From NCBI GenBank assembly GCA_035610835.1, contig CM069446.1:51809625-51873624 (forward strand): DNA of 64,000 bases, written 5' to 3'. This stretch comes from Ophiura sarsii. Taxonomy: Eukaryota; Echinodermata; Ophiuroidea; Amphilepidida; Ophiuridae. Both the position numbers and the translations under genes were made by a program. This document shows, piece by piece, positions 45,300 through 57,190 of the stretch. Below the pieces are notes generated by a model. That model did no database searches, was not told the origin of the DNA, and saw only the letters and a list, made by a program, of their open reading frames with translations. Position 1 is the first letter of the stretch. Every line of letters starts with the position of its first letter.

Positions 45300-47190
45300 A
45301 GTGTGTAGCAGCCGGGACGCAAGTTCGATTTGACCCCAAATTATTAGGTACGAGGGCGTCCTAATGTAAACACGAAAAATTCAAATTTAGTCGATCACCT
45401 ATTTATAAATAACTAACACTTATTTAGGACGAAATATATACAAAAGGAGACCGCTGATCGTTTACCCACTAACCTACAATGAAGCATACATCTATTTTAC
45501 TTCATACTGTTTTATCGAATCAATATATTCAGACACCAACGACCCGAAATGTGAGATTTCATGCTACTGCATCGGCGTAAAAACTGACATGAACTGGAAG
45601 AAATGGTAGCCAATTTTAGATGAAAACGTCCGTAAATCCCTTATTTTACAACGTCGTAAAAAATCCATCTATACAGTGGCACACTATAATGAGTTGTTTG
45701 ATATCCTTCGTGTTTGAAACAGTAATAGTGTTTAAGACGATTTTTGCCGCATCATTTGAAGGCCGATGTGAAGCTCAATTGTAGTGACCAAAATTTGGCA
45801 CTTGACAATAAGTGTTTGAATCTCCCGGTTATAGCTAGTTTCCCTGATAGCGTAGATGGTAAAGCGCTCGCTTGAAGAACGAGAGGTCCGGGGTTCGATC
45901 CTGCACAATGTCACGGATTTTTTTTCTCTCATCAAAATCAATTTTGTTGGGTTTTTAATTTATTTATGATTGTTTTATGATGATTTATGATGACCATGTT
46001 TCTTACCCGATATTCCGTCTGGGTGCGATTGTGCTCAGGTTATCCCTTCACCCACTCAAATATTAGTTTCACTAGACACATTACGCATAATGATGAAAAT
46101 TAGGTTTAAGTGCAGCAAAACATTGTCAATGCAAACCATCTTCTAAACGTCACATCATGGGCCGTCCGTGACTCCGTAATGAAAAAAATACGTCGCGTCT
46201 TTTTATACCAGGAAATACAATAAAACTTTAAAGTCTCTCTGATCCCGAGCACTATGCCGAGGTTTGTTTGTTGCTTTGGGATTATTTATACTAGAATGGT
46301 GGGGATCTGTTAACTTATGAAAAAGAAATGAAACATTCATAAATAAATCACACACAAAAAATGATTTTGACGAGAAAAAAAAAAATCATATGAAAATGTG
46401 CAGAGCAGAAGGATCGATTTCGAACCCCGGACCTCTCGTTCTCCAAGCGAAACCTTTACCATCTGAGCTATCAAGGGAAACTACATGTAGTTATATCCGT
46501 GAGATTTAAACACTTCATCAATTCTGTTTCTAGAGCCACATGATGCAAAAACATCATTTATTCTGTTAGATAAAAAGGATATCACAGTTATTTAGCTCAT
46601 AAGTTGAAAAATATTTCCCTCGAAAGATGTCCCTCCTATGCACAAAGCCTGCAATCCGCACAAACATCAAAATATAATGCGATCGCATAGGAATGGACAA
46701 TGGACAAAATACCAATGGTTCCAAATTTTACTCTCTCTTACCATCTGTTTTTATCTACTTAAATGGTCACGTCGTAAAATCGATTTAGAAAATAATAATG
46801 ACTAAAACCCTCATTTATCTGAATATGTGACAATTTTGTAATTTCGCTGTTTAAGACAGCTGTTTGTCAGATCAATGTAACGCTACTTTTGTACATTTCA
46901 CTTTTGATATCGAAAAAATTGCAAACTTCCCATGTGAAATACTCTGCTTGTAAATGTCTGAGACTGGTTTTAATAAGTTAGTAAGACAGATTGTATTATT
47001 AGGAATATTTCAAGACATTAATCTCCAAAAAAGACTTACATTTGACCTCAAGATCACTCTTGAAATGATAGTTCAGATTCCGCGGGAGTTTAACTCGGTT
47101 TTAGTACCGAAAGTGCGCGGTTCACAATTGCGAAGTTCGTTTCGGTAATAATTGACCTTTTAACGGTTATTCGGCTAAGAGGCGTTCCGA
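45300..47190 (+). repeat. Inverted duplicate of 57185-57925, interrupted
   Basis: Bases 45315-45563 match the inverse of about 57690-57915, and 46606-47190 match the inverse of about 57185-57690 at roughly 90% identity by eye (GAGGGCGTCCTAAYGTAAAC, TACAATGAAGCATACATCTA, TAATGCGATCGCATA, AGATTCCGCGGGAGTTTAAC). The ends of the shorter copy are weakly inverted (AAACGCAGCTT and AAACGCAACTT), so this may be a ~730-bp DNA transposon family. The 45-kb copy is split by about 1 kb carrying tRNA-like inverted arms. Confidence 0.85.
45687..46606. mobile_element. Palindromic insertion with tRNA-like arms
   Basis: Left arm (about 45687-45990) and right arm (about 46322-46606, inverted) share GATATCCTT, GCATCAT, AGTTTCCCTTGATAGC-like sequence, then a tRNA-like block, then TTTTTTTTCTC and ATTTATTTATGA. 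The block is TAGCGTAGATGGTAAAGCGC ... GGTCCGGGGTTCGATCC at 45847-45902 on plus and TAGCTCAGATGGTAAAGG ... GGTCCGGGGTTCGA on minus near 46428-46475. The anticodon-like loops read GAA and GGA. Acceptor stems do not pair, so they are not tRNA genes. The 57-kb copy lacks all of it. Confidence 0.75.
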
Positions 47191-49916
47191 CTAGTAGGTT
47201 CCCTGTGATTGATTCTAGTCGACCATTTGAGACGGAACTCACAGCAAAAGTATTAATATTGTGTTGTATAATATATGATATATTGTTGAATGTATAGTAG
47301 TGTTCTGTATAAAATGTATTGATCTTAGTTTTTGTTTTTATTCGATAGTCATATTGATAATATCTATCGGACGTTTGTATGAATATTGATGTTATTGCGT
47401 TATTATTATAGATGTATGAATGGATAACGAAATAATAAAGACGGAAAGAGGAACTAAAAAGGGATTAAAGAATTGCCCGATTTGCACGTTATGAAAGAGC
47501 AACATTTCAAATTCCAAAATGTCCATTCAAAATAGAAAAAATGATTTGAGAGAGCGCCGTGTTTTTTTTTCATCTGCGTCATTGATTTTAAGCAGCGCAT
47601 CATGAAGTCATTGTTCATTTTCCAAGGCAGAGTACATTAAACATTAAACAGAACAAGCGTTTCCGCGTTATTTTTTGTGCTTACATTCGGTTGCCATGAC
47701 CACAGACGTAAATCCAGGGGTAGCATTTGACCAGGGTGAATACTGTACCAAAATATTCTTTGAAGTCGGTAGAATTATAACCTAAGTGGACATCCTTACC
47801 AACGTGGTTGGTTAATTAACCTTTGACCTTGACTTTGGGCAGAAGGTCACACATGTTTTAATGTGTTTCAAAGCCATGTGTGCTCCCCCAGCTATAATCA
47901 GATACAATATAAATATGCTGGGAGAATAAAGCTGCTTTTGTGATTGTGTGAGGGTGATTAATAGCAAAAATGACCTTTATTAAATTCTGAAGAAAATTAT
48001 ATAAAAATATAAATTCTTCGACACCACTGTTACCATTTTTACCTAGATTATACAACATGCAACAAATAAGACGTGCAATTTTAATTGATTGATTGATGGC
48101 CGGTTTTAATGAACTGATTATGAGTATAATCCTTTTAATATTGTCATTATCATAATTAATGCAATGCACACTCAATTTGAATTTGGTGTTTTTTCTCGAT
48201 TGTGGTCTGTTGGTATGGTAGTGATGTATGGCGTCAGTACACAAATACAAAACACTTTTCGTCCATTGTATAATGTTGCTATGGTGATACTCTGTACACA
48301 AACAAAGAAAAATATTGAAGGTCGTATGAATACAGTAATGTATTTCATAATACATAATAGTAGTGTATGTAATAATACATAACTGCTTATCTACTTAGTT
48401 GTCAGGTATATCAAATTGAACTTTGGCCACTTTTGTGTTGATGTTATTAGAAAGGTTATTCTCTGAGTAATTGAACCTCATCAATAAACTCAGTAATAAT
48501 AGTGTTGATAGTCAAGTTTAATTTGTTATAACCTATATGTCCTCCAAATCTGGTGAAGAAATCTTTGTTTGATCTGAAGTTATAGCCAAAAGACTTAAAA
48601 CGGATGATTTTGTTAACAAATGACTCAGACTGTCTGAGCGAAATCCTAAATTCACCATCTAATATTGTGTTTTTGGCCATAACTTTAGAACCAAATGTCC
48701 AATGTTAATGAGATTTTGCATGATTATTGTAGGGAATATTGTTTACATTTGCTAAAAGTTACAACAAATCAATTAAGTCATTTATGGATTGGTCAATCAA
48801 TACCTAGGCAGCATATACGTCAAAACATGTTATTTTTACAATTTATTTTCATGGATTTGAAACAAAATGTTGAAGAATAAGATTTCGTACATTTATTAAG
48901 TGATTTATAATGAACATTTGATAAACGGCATACAATGTCAAACAAAAGTGTATTAGGGACTGGTTATTAATTACTAATAATTACTAAACCCGCCCCTCTC
49001 CTCCGAGGCAATGTTGATCCGAGTCATGTTATCAGAAGCCTTGGCAGTTCCCCAACATTGATTGATTGGGGTGGGGAAGGATGTAAGAAAGGTGACTTCT
49101 GCTTTAAACAGTGCTATGTTCTAAGTCTGATCTCAGAGCACATGGATAGGCCTAGTTGTAATAAGTTGCGTCAAGTGTGCCAACTATTATTTTCCTTGAC
49201 TGTAGCTCAAAATGGTCAAGTGGAATTCGTACACTTATCATGCTTATTACTTAATAATTGATTGTATCTTCATGAATTATAAGGCGGGTTCTAGTCCCGG
49301 TCTCGTTGAATTTCGGAAATATTTATATAAATATTCACCAATGATTTTCTGTGATTTTTTGTATTTGATATTTGATGAGAATCTCCGCATCACAAAATGT
49401 ATTAGGTTGTCCGTATCAATTTTATTTTAGTATTTTCCCATTGATAGCCTACAAGCATTCTCATTAAACTTGATGTATGTATTTATTATCATTAAGTTGG
49501 AAGCGTGTATTATGTTGTTGATGGCACACCATAGTCCGGCATTCAAACTACAATTTCCATCTGTTATTATTTTTCTAATGCATCACGGTTTGATCTTTAA
49601 AATCTCATACCAATGATTTTATTGTAAACTTAATGTACTTTCTTAAGAATATCTACAACACGATAACACATCATCTTACAATTAAATAACTAGAATGCAC
49701 GGTTCACGGATTTCGCAGTTGGTAAGGCGGCGGTGGTTTATATATATTTCCGTGTGGAACCTTATCAGCCCGCAATCATATGTGTTGATTGTGTTTTGTT
49801 TTCTTTGATCACGTTGTAGTATTAAATCAAAATAATAGACGTGATGAATGTTGGGCAGATACGTTAAAGTCGTATAGTACAAAAAGCAACAGTGAACCCA
49901 CATATGTGTAGCCCTA
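47191..49916. other. No gene seen
   Basis: Read on both strands without finding a domain or element ends. A 165-codon minus-strand frame (47858-48355) has no recognisable motif and no helpful splice context. One TAGGCCTA lies at 49147. Confidence 0.45.
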
Positions 49917-50818
49917 CTGCCTGATTTGATGCTACATAATTATAAAATAGGTTCTTAAATACAAATAGTGAATGAAGCTTTTTTAAAAGCTTTAAAAAAC
50001 ATTGAAATGAAGCTAAATTTGGCTGTTTTGATCCGTCAGCTTCCAAGGTAGAATAGACGGGATTGAGGAGGTCTACACTCAGTAAGTGTGTGGAAAATAA
50101 TTTCAGGCGGGGTTGTTTTAGGTTAGGGAGCAAATCAAAACTCGACCGCGCGACAACCGGCGGTTCCGCCCGGTTGGACCGCGTATCATTGTTTAGAACA
50201 ATATAAACCGGCTGCAACCTCACGGAACTGCACGGAACCGTGCATGTGCTCCCTTACTAGATAGGTGGGAGAAAACTGTTACCATAGACCTATGTTAGGG
50301 AGCAGTTCCATTTGTACGCGATAAAAATTGCGAGAATATTCCGGGCCCCGATGAGTTTTTTATCAGGCCCCGATGAGATTTTTATCGCGAACAGTTGCGA
50401 GTAGCAAAGGATTATTTATCGAGTAGCGTATTACCGCTTGTTTAAATATAACGAAAGATAAGTGGTCGGTATGTAAATAGAGCTTCGGGTTATTTATTCT
50501 AGTTGTAAGGTACAAATTCAGCATTTCATGTTTTTAGAGATAATGTTATTGAGTATGGATGTTTAACGTAAATTGTATTATCCTCGTGTATTTGCTAAAC
50601 AATGTCCCGCTCTATTTACTAAACATACCCCAGGGTATGGCAGAGGCCTCGTATTGGGCCCCGATGTCTATTTTATCGGGGCCTGATGACTATTTTATCG
50701 CGGATCAACTTGAAAAACATCGGGTCCAAAACATATCAGGCCCCGATACAGTCGCGATAAATTTATCGCGTATAAATGGAACTGTTCCCTTATTATTATG
50801 AAGCATCAAATCAGGCAG
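49917..50818. mobile_element. Outer inverted-repeat element
   Basis: CTGCCTGATTTGATGC at 49917-49932 is repeated inverted at 50803-50818, with weaker similarity running on through CATAATNATAA. The right arm is cut by the Harbinger-like MITE at 50298-50789, which therefore inserted later. The interior left of that MITE has no coding signal. Confidence 0.6.
50298..50789. mobile_element. Harbinger-like MITE (TTA TSD)
   Basis: Terminal repeats GGGAGCAGTTCCATTTGTAC and (inverted) GGGAACAGTTCCATTTATAC continue with GCGATAAA on both sides. TTA flanks both ends (50295-50297 and 50790-50792); three-base TWA duplications mark PIF/Harbinger. Subterminal GGCCCCGATG and TTTTATCG words recur on both sides. 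No transposase. Confidence 0.75.
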
Positions 50819-50834
50819 TGGGATGTATCTTAAA

Positions 50835-52064
50835 GTGTGGCTATTGCTTTATTCGATCTTAGTAAGGCTTTCGACAAAGTCCCCTACAGCCCTCTTTTGC
50901 TTAAAATCCACTCTGCTGGCATCACTGGTCCTCTTCTCAGTTGGTTTAGGTCACTACCTATCTGACAGAACCCAGTCAGTGTCCGTCCATGGTGTCTCCT
51001 CTGATCCTGTTCCTGTTCTTTCTAGTGTTCCTCAGGGTTCTGTCCTTGGGCCTCTTCTCTTTCTTATCTATATTAATGACCTTTGCCTTTCTAAGTTCTC
51101 CCCCGACAGTTCCTTGGTTCTCTTCGCAGATGACACCACTCTCTACAAACCTCTCACCCATGACATCGACATTGATAGTTTTCAATCTGACATTGACACC
51201 ATCCATCAATGGTTCACCAGCAACCACCTCACCGCCAATGCCAGCAAGACGAAGTTGATGGTGGTTTCTACCAAAAAAGATCCCTTTCCCAACCTGCAAC
51301 TAAACATCAATAATCAGGTGCATGTAGACTACATCTGCAGGAAAAGAAGCGAGGAAAACCATTGGCTACATCCATAGGGCTTTCAACAGTTCGTCTCCTA
51401 CTACCCGCCAGATTCTTTACTTGGCCTTGGTTCGTCTAATTCTTGAGTACGGCAGCATCACTTGGCATCCTTTGAACATTACCTTGACCAACAGGCTTGA
51501 GTCAACGCAGCGGTTTGTTTCTAGGGTTATCCTCCAATCCTGGAATCTTTCCCACAAAGATCTCCTTCTGGACTCTAAACTCCCTCCCCTGTCGAGGCGT
51601 CGTGATATTGCTGTTCTTTGACATCTTTTCAAGATCTTCAACCATCTCCATGATCATCTCCTAATCCGTACAAGCCCCATCCCAGACCCAATCTTCGCAA
51701 CCTCAACAGCTGTGCTCTTTATCCCCCTTTCTGCAGACTTTCTCTCTCCAAAATGTCTTTTTATCCTTTTGCTCCCACTTTGTGGAACTATCTCCCTGAT
51801 GTTGTTGTCAAGAGTACCACCTTAACATCCTTCAAGACTGCTGTTTGCCACCATCTCCTGTAGCCAGTTCCATTTGTTTCACCCGTCTGGTCCCTTTTTG
51901 TTTTTCCCTTTCATTTATCTTGTTTCCCTTTTGGTTTTTTTTTTTGTCTGTCCCTTTTTATTTATTTTAGATAGATGTTCGGGCATCCATTTAATTTAGT
52001 GATTCTCACTATTGGGTTTGTCCTGGCTCTTCAGCCTATTGTTATAAATAAATAAATAAATAAA
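50835..52064 (+). pseudogene. LINE reverse transcriptase relic, 3' part
   Basis: Reads FDLSKAFDKVPYSPLLLKI, then after a frameshift near 50948 HYLSDRTQSV, SSVPQGSVLGPLLFLIYIND, LFADDTTLY (catalytic Asp pair at 51129-51134) and NHLTANASKTKLM. After a second shift near 51335 it continues GYIHRAFNSSSPTTRQILYL, EYGSITWHPL and RLESTQRFVSRVI to a stop at 51619-51621. These are blocks of a CR1/Jockey-type RNA-dependent DNA polymerase. The 3' end is an (AAAT)n-like tail at 52044-52064, as LINE insertions have. The copy is 5'-truncated, lacks the endonuclease and is broken in at least two places, so it is dead. It abuts the end of the outer repeat at 50818. Confidence 0.93.
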
Positions 52065-52065
52065 G

Positions 52066-53780
52066 GGGCATTGAGAGATATGTATAGAAGGGCGCCCTCA
52101 ATTTTCCTGGAAATCAGGTTTTTTTGCATCTACGTAATACTTGGGCAATACTAATTACCATCTGAAACCGTTTATATTAATTCGCAGTGTATCATGTAAA
52201 ATTTCATGATTTGGTCATTTCGATGGAAGATCACGTCGAAATAATCAGCACCACTCGCCACATAAACTGCTTCAACCAAATGTCTATCTAGCGCCATCAT
52301 TACCACTAGTAATTGGAGCGGTTAGTCTATCATACAGAATACATGATACGCCCTACCAGAATGCCCTATTTCTATCACGTGACTAATTGGGTTTGTTAGG
52401 GTTAGTTTTCAGTGTGTACTGGTTCCCATTGACATTTTTCTTTAGTAATGGCACTAAAAGCCATCGAAGCACAATCATTAAATTAAGTTAAAGTAAACCC
52501 TGCTTTAAAATTACAAATACGCCCACTAAAGTTTAAGCAGTTCCAAATAAGCGAGAAATGTACGTTTTTATTCTCTGCAGCGCGCAAAAGTAATCCAAGC
52601 GTATGTGCGCTAATTTAGCATACGCGTGCGTCACGTTTACGAATCACAGTGCGCTATGTTGTGCCATTTGAGCTTTTTGCGCGCAGGTTCGCCAATTTGG
52701 AACTGAGGCGGACTATTCGGATTGTTTTTCTTTACGGATACCTTATAGAAACCACTGAGATGCATAGGCGTTTAACTCGAATTTGTCTTTCGGCAGCTCC
52801 AAAGTTACCCCCTGCATCGCGCTGGTTCCTAATTTTCAATACGATTTATTCCGTCAAAATAAACAATCGGGTTCCAAAGCGTCGGCAACAACTATTTTCC
52901 TTTCATCTTCGAGCTCCCGAAAGAGAGATTCGTTTAACTCAGACGATGGCGGCTATGCGATTGCAGTAGTGGCAAGACCCCTGGTCGTAAGAACACAACA
53001 GTACGGCAGCACTGAATTGAACGTGCTCTTCCCACCCCGTTTCTTGAAAAAGCCCTACAGGCTGTTCTATTGCAGTTTTAATTCAGATTTCATAGTTTCA
53101 GAAGAAGAAAAAAAAAAGGCATTTGTGTAATATAAATCAAAATTCCAATGTTTAACATATAATATTACGTTATTTGTGACAAAAAAAGAGACCAACAAAA
53201 AAGATGACCTACCCGAGTTTTGAACACACGCCGCGAAAACTATACATTAAATCGGTAACAGTCTAAGTGTTTACCCACTCGGCTAGTGAAATGCAAGTGG
53301 CGCAGAATTTAGAAATGCCTACTACTTATTAAATTGTCAATACTTCCCCACTAATCATAAAACTATATCATGAAGGCCAGAATATAATAATGATAATAAT
53401 AATACATGGGACTTATAAAGCGCCTTACGATGTAAACAGCCTGAAGGCGCTGCACAGAAAGATATTAAAAACTACTACTAAAATATCGTTAAGTATTATA
53501 TTATTATTGACTATAACTATCTCTTTTCTACCATTTCGCCTCAAAATTGAGGTACATAATATGAAATGTCGAGCTACACATATGACTTGTAAGCATGTAA
53601 AGAAAGACACACTCAGACTGGAGTTGGTTGTCCAACTCCATTGGTTTTGGAATTATTTAATTTAGTTGTATCTGTGATATTTAGAATTTATCGATGGGTA
53701 TCCGCGATTACGTGTTAAACCCAAACGAATTGTAAAATGTAGGCAAATTGTGTCCAGCGTCGTCTGGTTTAACTGACATG
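52066..53780 (+). repeat. Composite dispersed repeat, copy 2
   Basis: Homologous over its length to 9247-10720 in the same orientation, beginning directly after the LINE tail with GGGGCATTGAGAGATA. It includes a segment (52305-52470) also found at 32240-32440 and a tRNA-like block on the minus strand at 53210-53290. It has its own insertion near 53385-53490 (TGATAATAATAATA... TATAAAGCGCCTTACGATGT). The open frames at 52649-53130 lie in repeat sequence and are not called as genes. Confidence 0.7.
53210..53290 (-). repeat. tRNA-like block, Ser/Leu type
   Basis: On the minus strand CTAGCCGAGTGGGTAAACAC TTAGACTG matches the A-box region of Ser/Leu tRNAs, and GTGTTCAAAACTCGGG is a degenerate B box about 55 bases later. 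It is the counterpart of the block at 10301-10372 but with a different tRNA-like sequence. Not a functional tRNA. Confidence 0.5.
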
Positions 53781-53981
53781 ATTTGACTACACACCCTCTG
53801 TTGTCGTGGGTTTTTCATAAAAATCATCAATTTCTAAATTACACGCGTCAATATTTCGAAGAGATTATGAAACCCAGCTTTCCTATGATGTAATTATACT
53901 ATGCATAATTAAGGATGAAATCCCGCGCAATATGGCACTCGGGATTGCTACTCAAAAATCCATGTTTGACGTCATATCGTA

Positions 53982-54328
53982 TGAGTGGCCAAAGTATAAA
54001 TAAAACGTGTAAGATAATACGTCTAAGGTTACACGTAGAACGTGTAAGGTTAGACGTCTAAGATAACATCTTTCACGTCGAAGATTAGCAGATACAGTTT
54101 ACAAATAGGGTTTATTCCATAATTAGCATAAGCTTGTAGGATTCCCGGGTTTATTTGATTGATATTTGTTCGCAAATACTAAATCCAAAGTGTCACAATC
54201 GTTAACGGAATAAAGCGAGAATGTTATCTTTGGCGTCTAAGAGACGTCTTAGATGTCTAACCTTACGCGTACTACGTGTTACCTTATACGTATTATCTTA
54301 CACATTTTGTTTATACTATGGCCACTCA
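53982..54328. mobile_element. TA-flanked palindromic MITE, 347 bp
   Basis: Arms of about 95 bp begin TGAGTGGCCAAAGTATAAAT and (inverted) TGAGTGGCCATAGTATAAAC, and share GTGTAAGATAATACGT, AAGGTTAGACRTCTAAGA and AAAGATAACAT. TA lies on both sides (53980-53981 and 54329-54330), so Tc1/mariner-like. The arms are rich in ACGT and GTCTAA words. Confidence 0.85.
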
Positions 54329-54330
54329 TA

Positions 54331-55279
54331 ATATCGTGTGATTCAATAATTTGCCATTTTGATTAAGAAGATTAGTAAGTTTTTGATCTGGCTATGCATG
54401 TGTTCGGTACTTCCCCGTTCTTTAAATCTATGAATTGATTCACGAGATATTTCAAAACGATATCACAAACAGTGAAATATTAAAAACAACAAAACATCTG
54501 ATTACATTAACAATACACATTATGATATGAATTTAAGAGTGAATGTCTGCAAATACCATACAGGTAGCCGGGAATGAAGGTTGGGCAGAATGTTGTAAAA
54601 CTGTTTCGACAAGAACCACCTGTAAATCTTGGTGTAATAGTTTTAAAATAATTCCCTCTCAGTGTTTCTATATTGTAAATCGATTTGTTCTGCAATTTTA
54701 ACCTATTTTTGCCCATTTCTAGTTTTGGGCTGCTTCGATTAAACTGTTATAGGTACTCATTTGAATTGTTCAAATTGTATTTGATAAAACTATATAATAT
54801 CACTCAGTCTAGTTTGAATTGAACAATGAACTCATAAGATATAGGCCTATGCAGTTTTAAAGACGAAGAAAGAGGTATAGCGGGGCAAAGAGAGAGAGGG
54901 CCATTCTTTTCTTCCTTATATTTTTCATATCTTTTATCATACTTAACCTTTCCTCCCATATTCCCATCTCATACATTTCTTCCTTCATTTCCGTTAGATA
55001 TTCTTCCCATCACAGCTTTGCTCCGTGGCTTATACCATACTTCATTAACACCCTTCCCCCAAGCTATATCCCATGGTTTATTTTGTATAAGAAACCCCAT
55101 TATTAAATTACCTCATGGCCCTCCCATGCGTTATACCTATACTATTTTCAAATCTATTGTTATTCCATATTACTTTATTAACCCCTACCTCTCAAACCGC
55201 ATTTCTTCATTAACCCCCGATCCCGTGGTTTATATGGCATATACTACCTTACTTCATTAACACCCTACACTCCAAACCA
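54331..55279. other. No gene seen; pyrimidine-rich toward the end
   Basis: From about 54900 the plus strand becomes C/T-rich and grades into the tandem repeat that follows, with degenerate TTCATTAACACCC words at 55023, 55210 and 55252. Confidence 0.5.
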
Positions 55280-55505
55280 GGTTGCTTTATATAACCCCAA
55301 CAAAACGGTACTTATAATACCACATCACTTCATAACCCTAAGCTTCTTATCCTAAACCATTACCCGTGGTTTAACCCCCACCTAACGGTACTTATACTAC
55401 ATCACTTATAACCCGAGGCCTATCCTAAACCATTTCCCGTAGTTTAATACCCCACCCGACGGTATACCACATAATCCCTAGGCTTATCCTAAACCAATTC
55501 CCGTG
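55280..55505. repeat. Degenerate ~70-bp tandem repeat
   Basis: Units contain CTTATCCTAAACCATTACCC, GTGGTTTAACCCCCACCTAA and CGGTACTTATACTACATCAC. Two full units and a third partial (near 55470-55505) can be aligned; earlier degenerate copies may extend to about 55010. Confidence 0.7.
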
Positions 55506-55849
55506 CGGCTCATTATTTGTGAAGTGTGTGCGTATAGTGCCGCGGCAGCGCGTCCTTGCGCAAAAATGCACGCGGCGTGTTTCCACGGTATTACGCGCCA
55601 GTACGCGCAACGCACAATATCGCGCAATTCAAGTGACATTTTGGAGCCAAAAGTTAGGGTGTTTTGCTCTTTTTGGAGCCAATTATTAACCAATTTAACT
55701 GGAATATACTTTATAACACTTCCCATATTTTCCTATATCTTTCGTGCAAATTTGACGATACTTTGATCAAAACTAACAGATTACTAATGTTAACAAACAC
55801 ACCCCCACACACACCATTTCCTGATTTATAGTAAGATGATAGCTTTCTA
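55506..55849. other. No gene seen
   Basis: A short GC-rich patch near 55530-55620 (GCGCAAAAATGCACGCGGCG, TACGCGCAACGCACAATATC) stands out from the AT-rich background. The overlapping 80-87-codon frames have no family features. Confidence 0.45.
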
Positions 55850-57060
55850 TGGGATAACAGTCAAACAAACGCTGTATTGTAAGTCCTTAAATAATGCAAT
55901 TACAGGATTCTTCAAGATTTATTTCTCTGTTCATATCAGATTTAATTCATCAGATTTGTTATCAATCGATCACAGCTCGGTGGACATCACGTGACCCCTC
56001 AAGGCTCCATAGCCCATCACAATCTGAATATTGAAGTTTATTTGCATACAAATCTCGCCACTTCTCGCAAGTCCCTTGAGTGCATCTGCTCTTCAAGTAG
56101 GTCAATGTTACCAAAATAGTAAGCATAATGGCATATGCCGACTTGCGAACATCTGTGCGGAAACTTTATGTGTATAATATCAAAGAATTTCTGTACGTGG
56201 AGGAAGTGTGATATGAATTAGGAATGGCTAAATAGGTTAGAGTAAGGTCTTTTGTTAAATTCTGACAATTGTATGAATGGAAAGGGAAGATTACGTCGCG
56301 TCCGCTGTCGGTCGGGGAGATATTGCACTGAAGGCCATCAGGAAACGTCTTCACTTTCATGTCCGACTTAGGTGTTGCGTTGCCAGAAGAAAAAAATAGT
56401 CGAATGTCTTTTGACTACCTCTAGATGGCGGTATTCTACTTTGATCAAAAATATGCTGCTGCGTTTTCTACACATAGCAACACGTTCAACATCAGACCGT
56501 CTTCAACACTGTTCACGCCATTTCAATGGGCTATTCCAAATACATGTTGCCCTCCCATCTATAGAGGAAACCGAATTCCACGACTTTTGAACTAATTTTC
56601 GACGACAATTTCCTGGAAATGTTTTCACCCTGTAAATGTTCAAAACAAATTCAAACAGTTTTGAACTTGTTCAACACATTTTGGCCTTAGAAACAATCAT
56701 TTATAATTTCCCTCTTTTGTTTCTATCGGAGACAGAACTTCATGTTCAGTGCTTACTAAAAATCAGTTATTTTCAGATTTTGTTTTCAAAATCTTATTCC
56801 TCAGGCCTCTGAACGAAATATTTTTCAGAATACACATCCAGACTTTCCACTGATATTAAAAAGTGGCTCTCTATAAGTTTACATTGGTCAAGATGTACTT
56901 TTAAATGATATTGAGTCAGTTTCGTAGATCCCGAATCAGTATTTCCCATTGTCATCAATACAGGGTAAGTAAAAAAGCCTGTACTCAAAGTTAAGTCCGA
57001 GCCTGGACTGCCAAGTCCTTATGAATTAGTGTACCACTATAACCACCTAATATGTAAAGG
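55850..57060 (+). repeat. Duplicated segment, copy B (uninterrupted)
   Basis: Counterpart of 34530-38450. It carries the empty target site for the hAT-like element: GGCATATGCCGACTTGCGAA near 56130, with a single CATATGCC. A frame starting ATGGCGGTATTCTACTTTGA at 56425 parallels one at 37832 in copy A, but the two copies differ by an indel that breaks the shared reading, so I do not call a gene. Confidence 0.85.
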
Positions 57061-57069
57061 CACTGTTTC

Positions 57070-57190
57070 ACCTAGCCGATTTGGCTCGCCGTAGCTATTC
57101 CGAAGCACAAATTTGGCGATTTTCAGAGATCGGTACTGTACGGTAGCGCAACGGTATCACATCGCTAAGAACGGTAGTACAGTGGAAACG
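57070..57190 (-). repeat. ~120-bp module also found twice near 61.2-61.5 kb
   Basis: Inverted relative to 61180-61300 and 61344-61462. Shared words are ACGATGTACTACCGTTCT-like, GATATGATACCG-like, GATCCCCGAAAATCGCCAAA and GGCGAGCCAAATCG. The two downstream copies form a tandem pair with period about 164. Confidence 0.6.

Noticed and set aside
45037..45339. Frames running through the 100-N block
   Set aside because: The sequence there is unknown; no frame can be claimed across it.
45847..45905. tRNA-Phe-like gene with GAA anticodon
   Set aside because: A and B boxes are recognisable, but the acceptor stem does not pair, the D stem has a mismatch, and the block belongs to an inverted-repeat element.
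47858..48355. 165-codon open frame on the minus strand, the second longest candidate apart from repeats
   Set aside because: No domain, signal peptide or conserved pattern; Ile/Asn/Lys-rich composition follows the AT bias.
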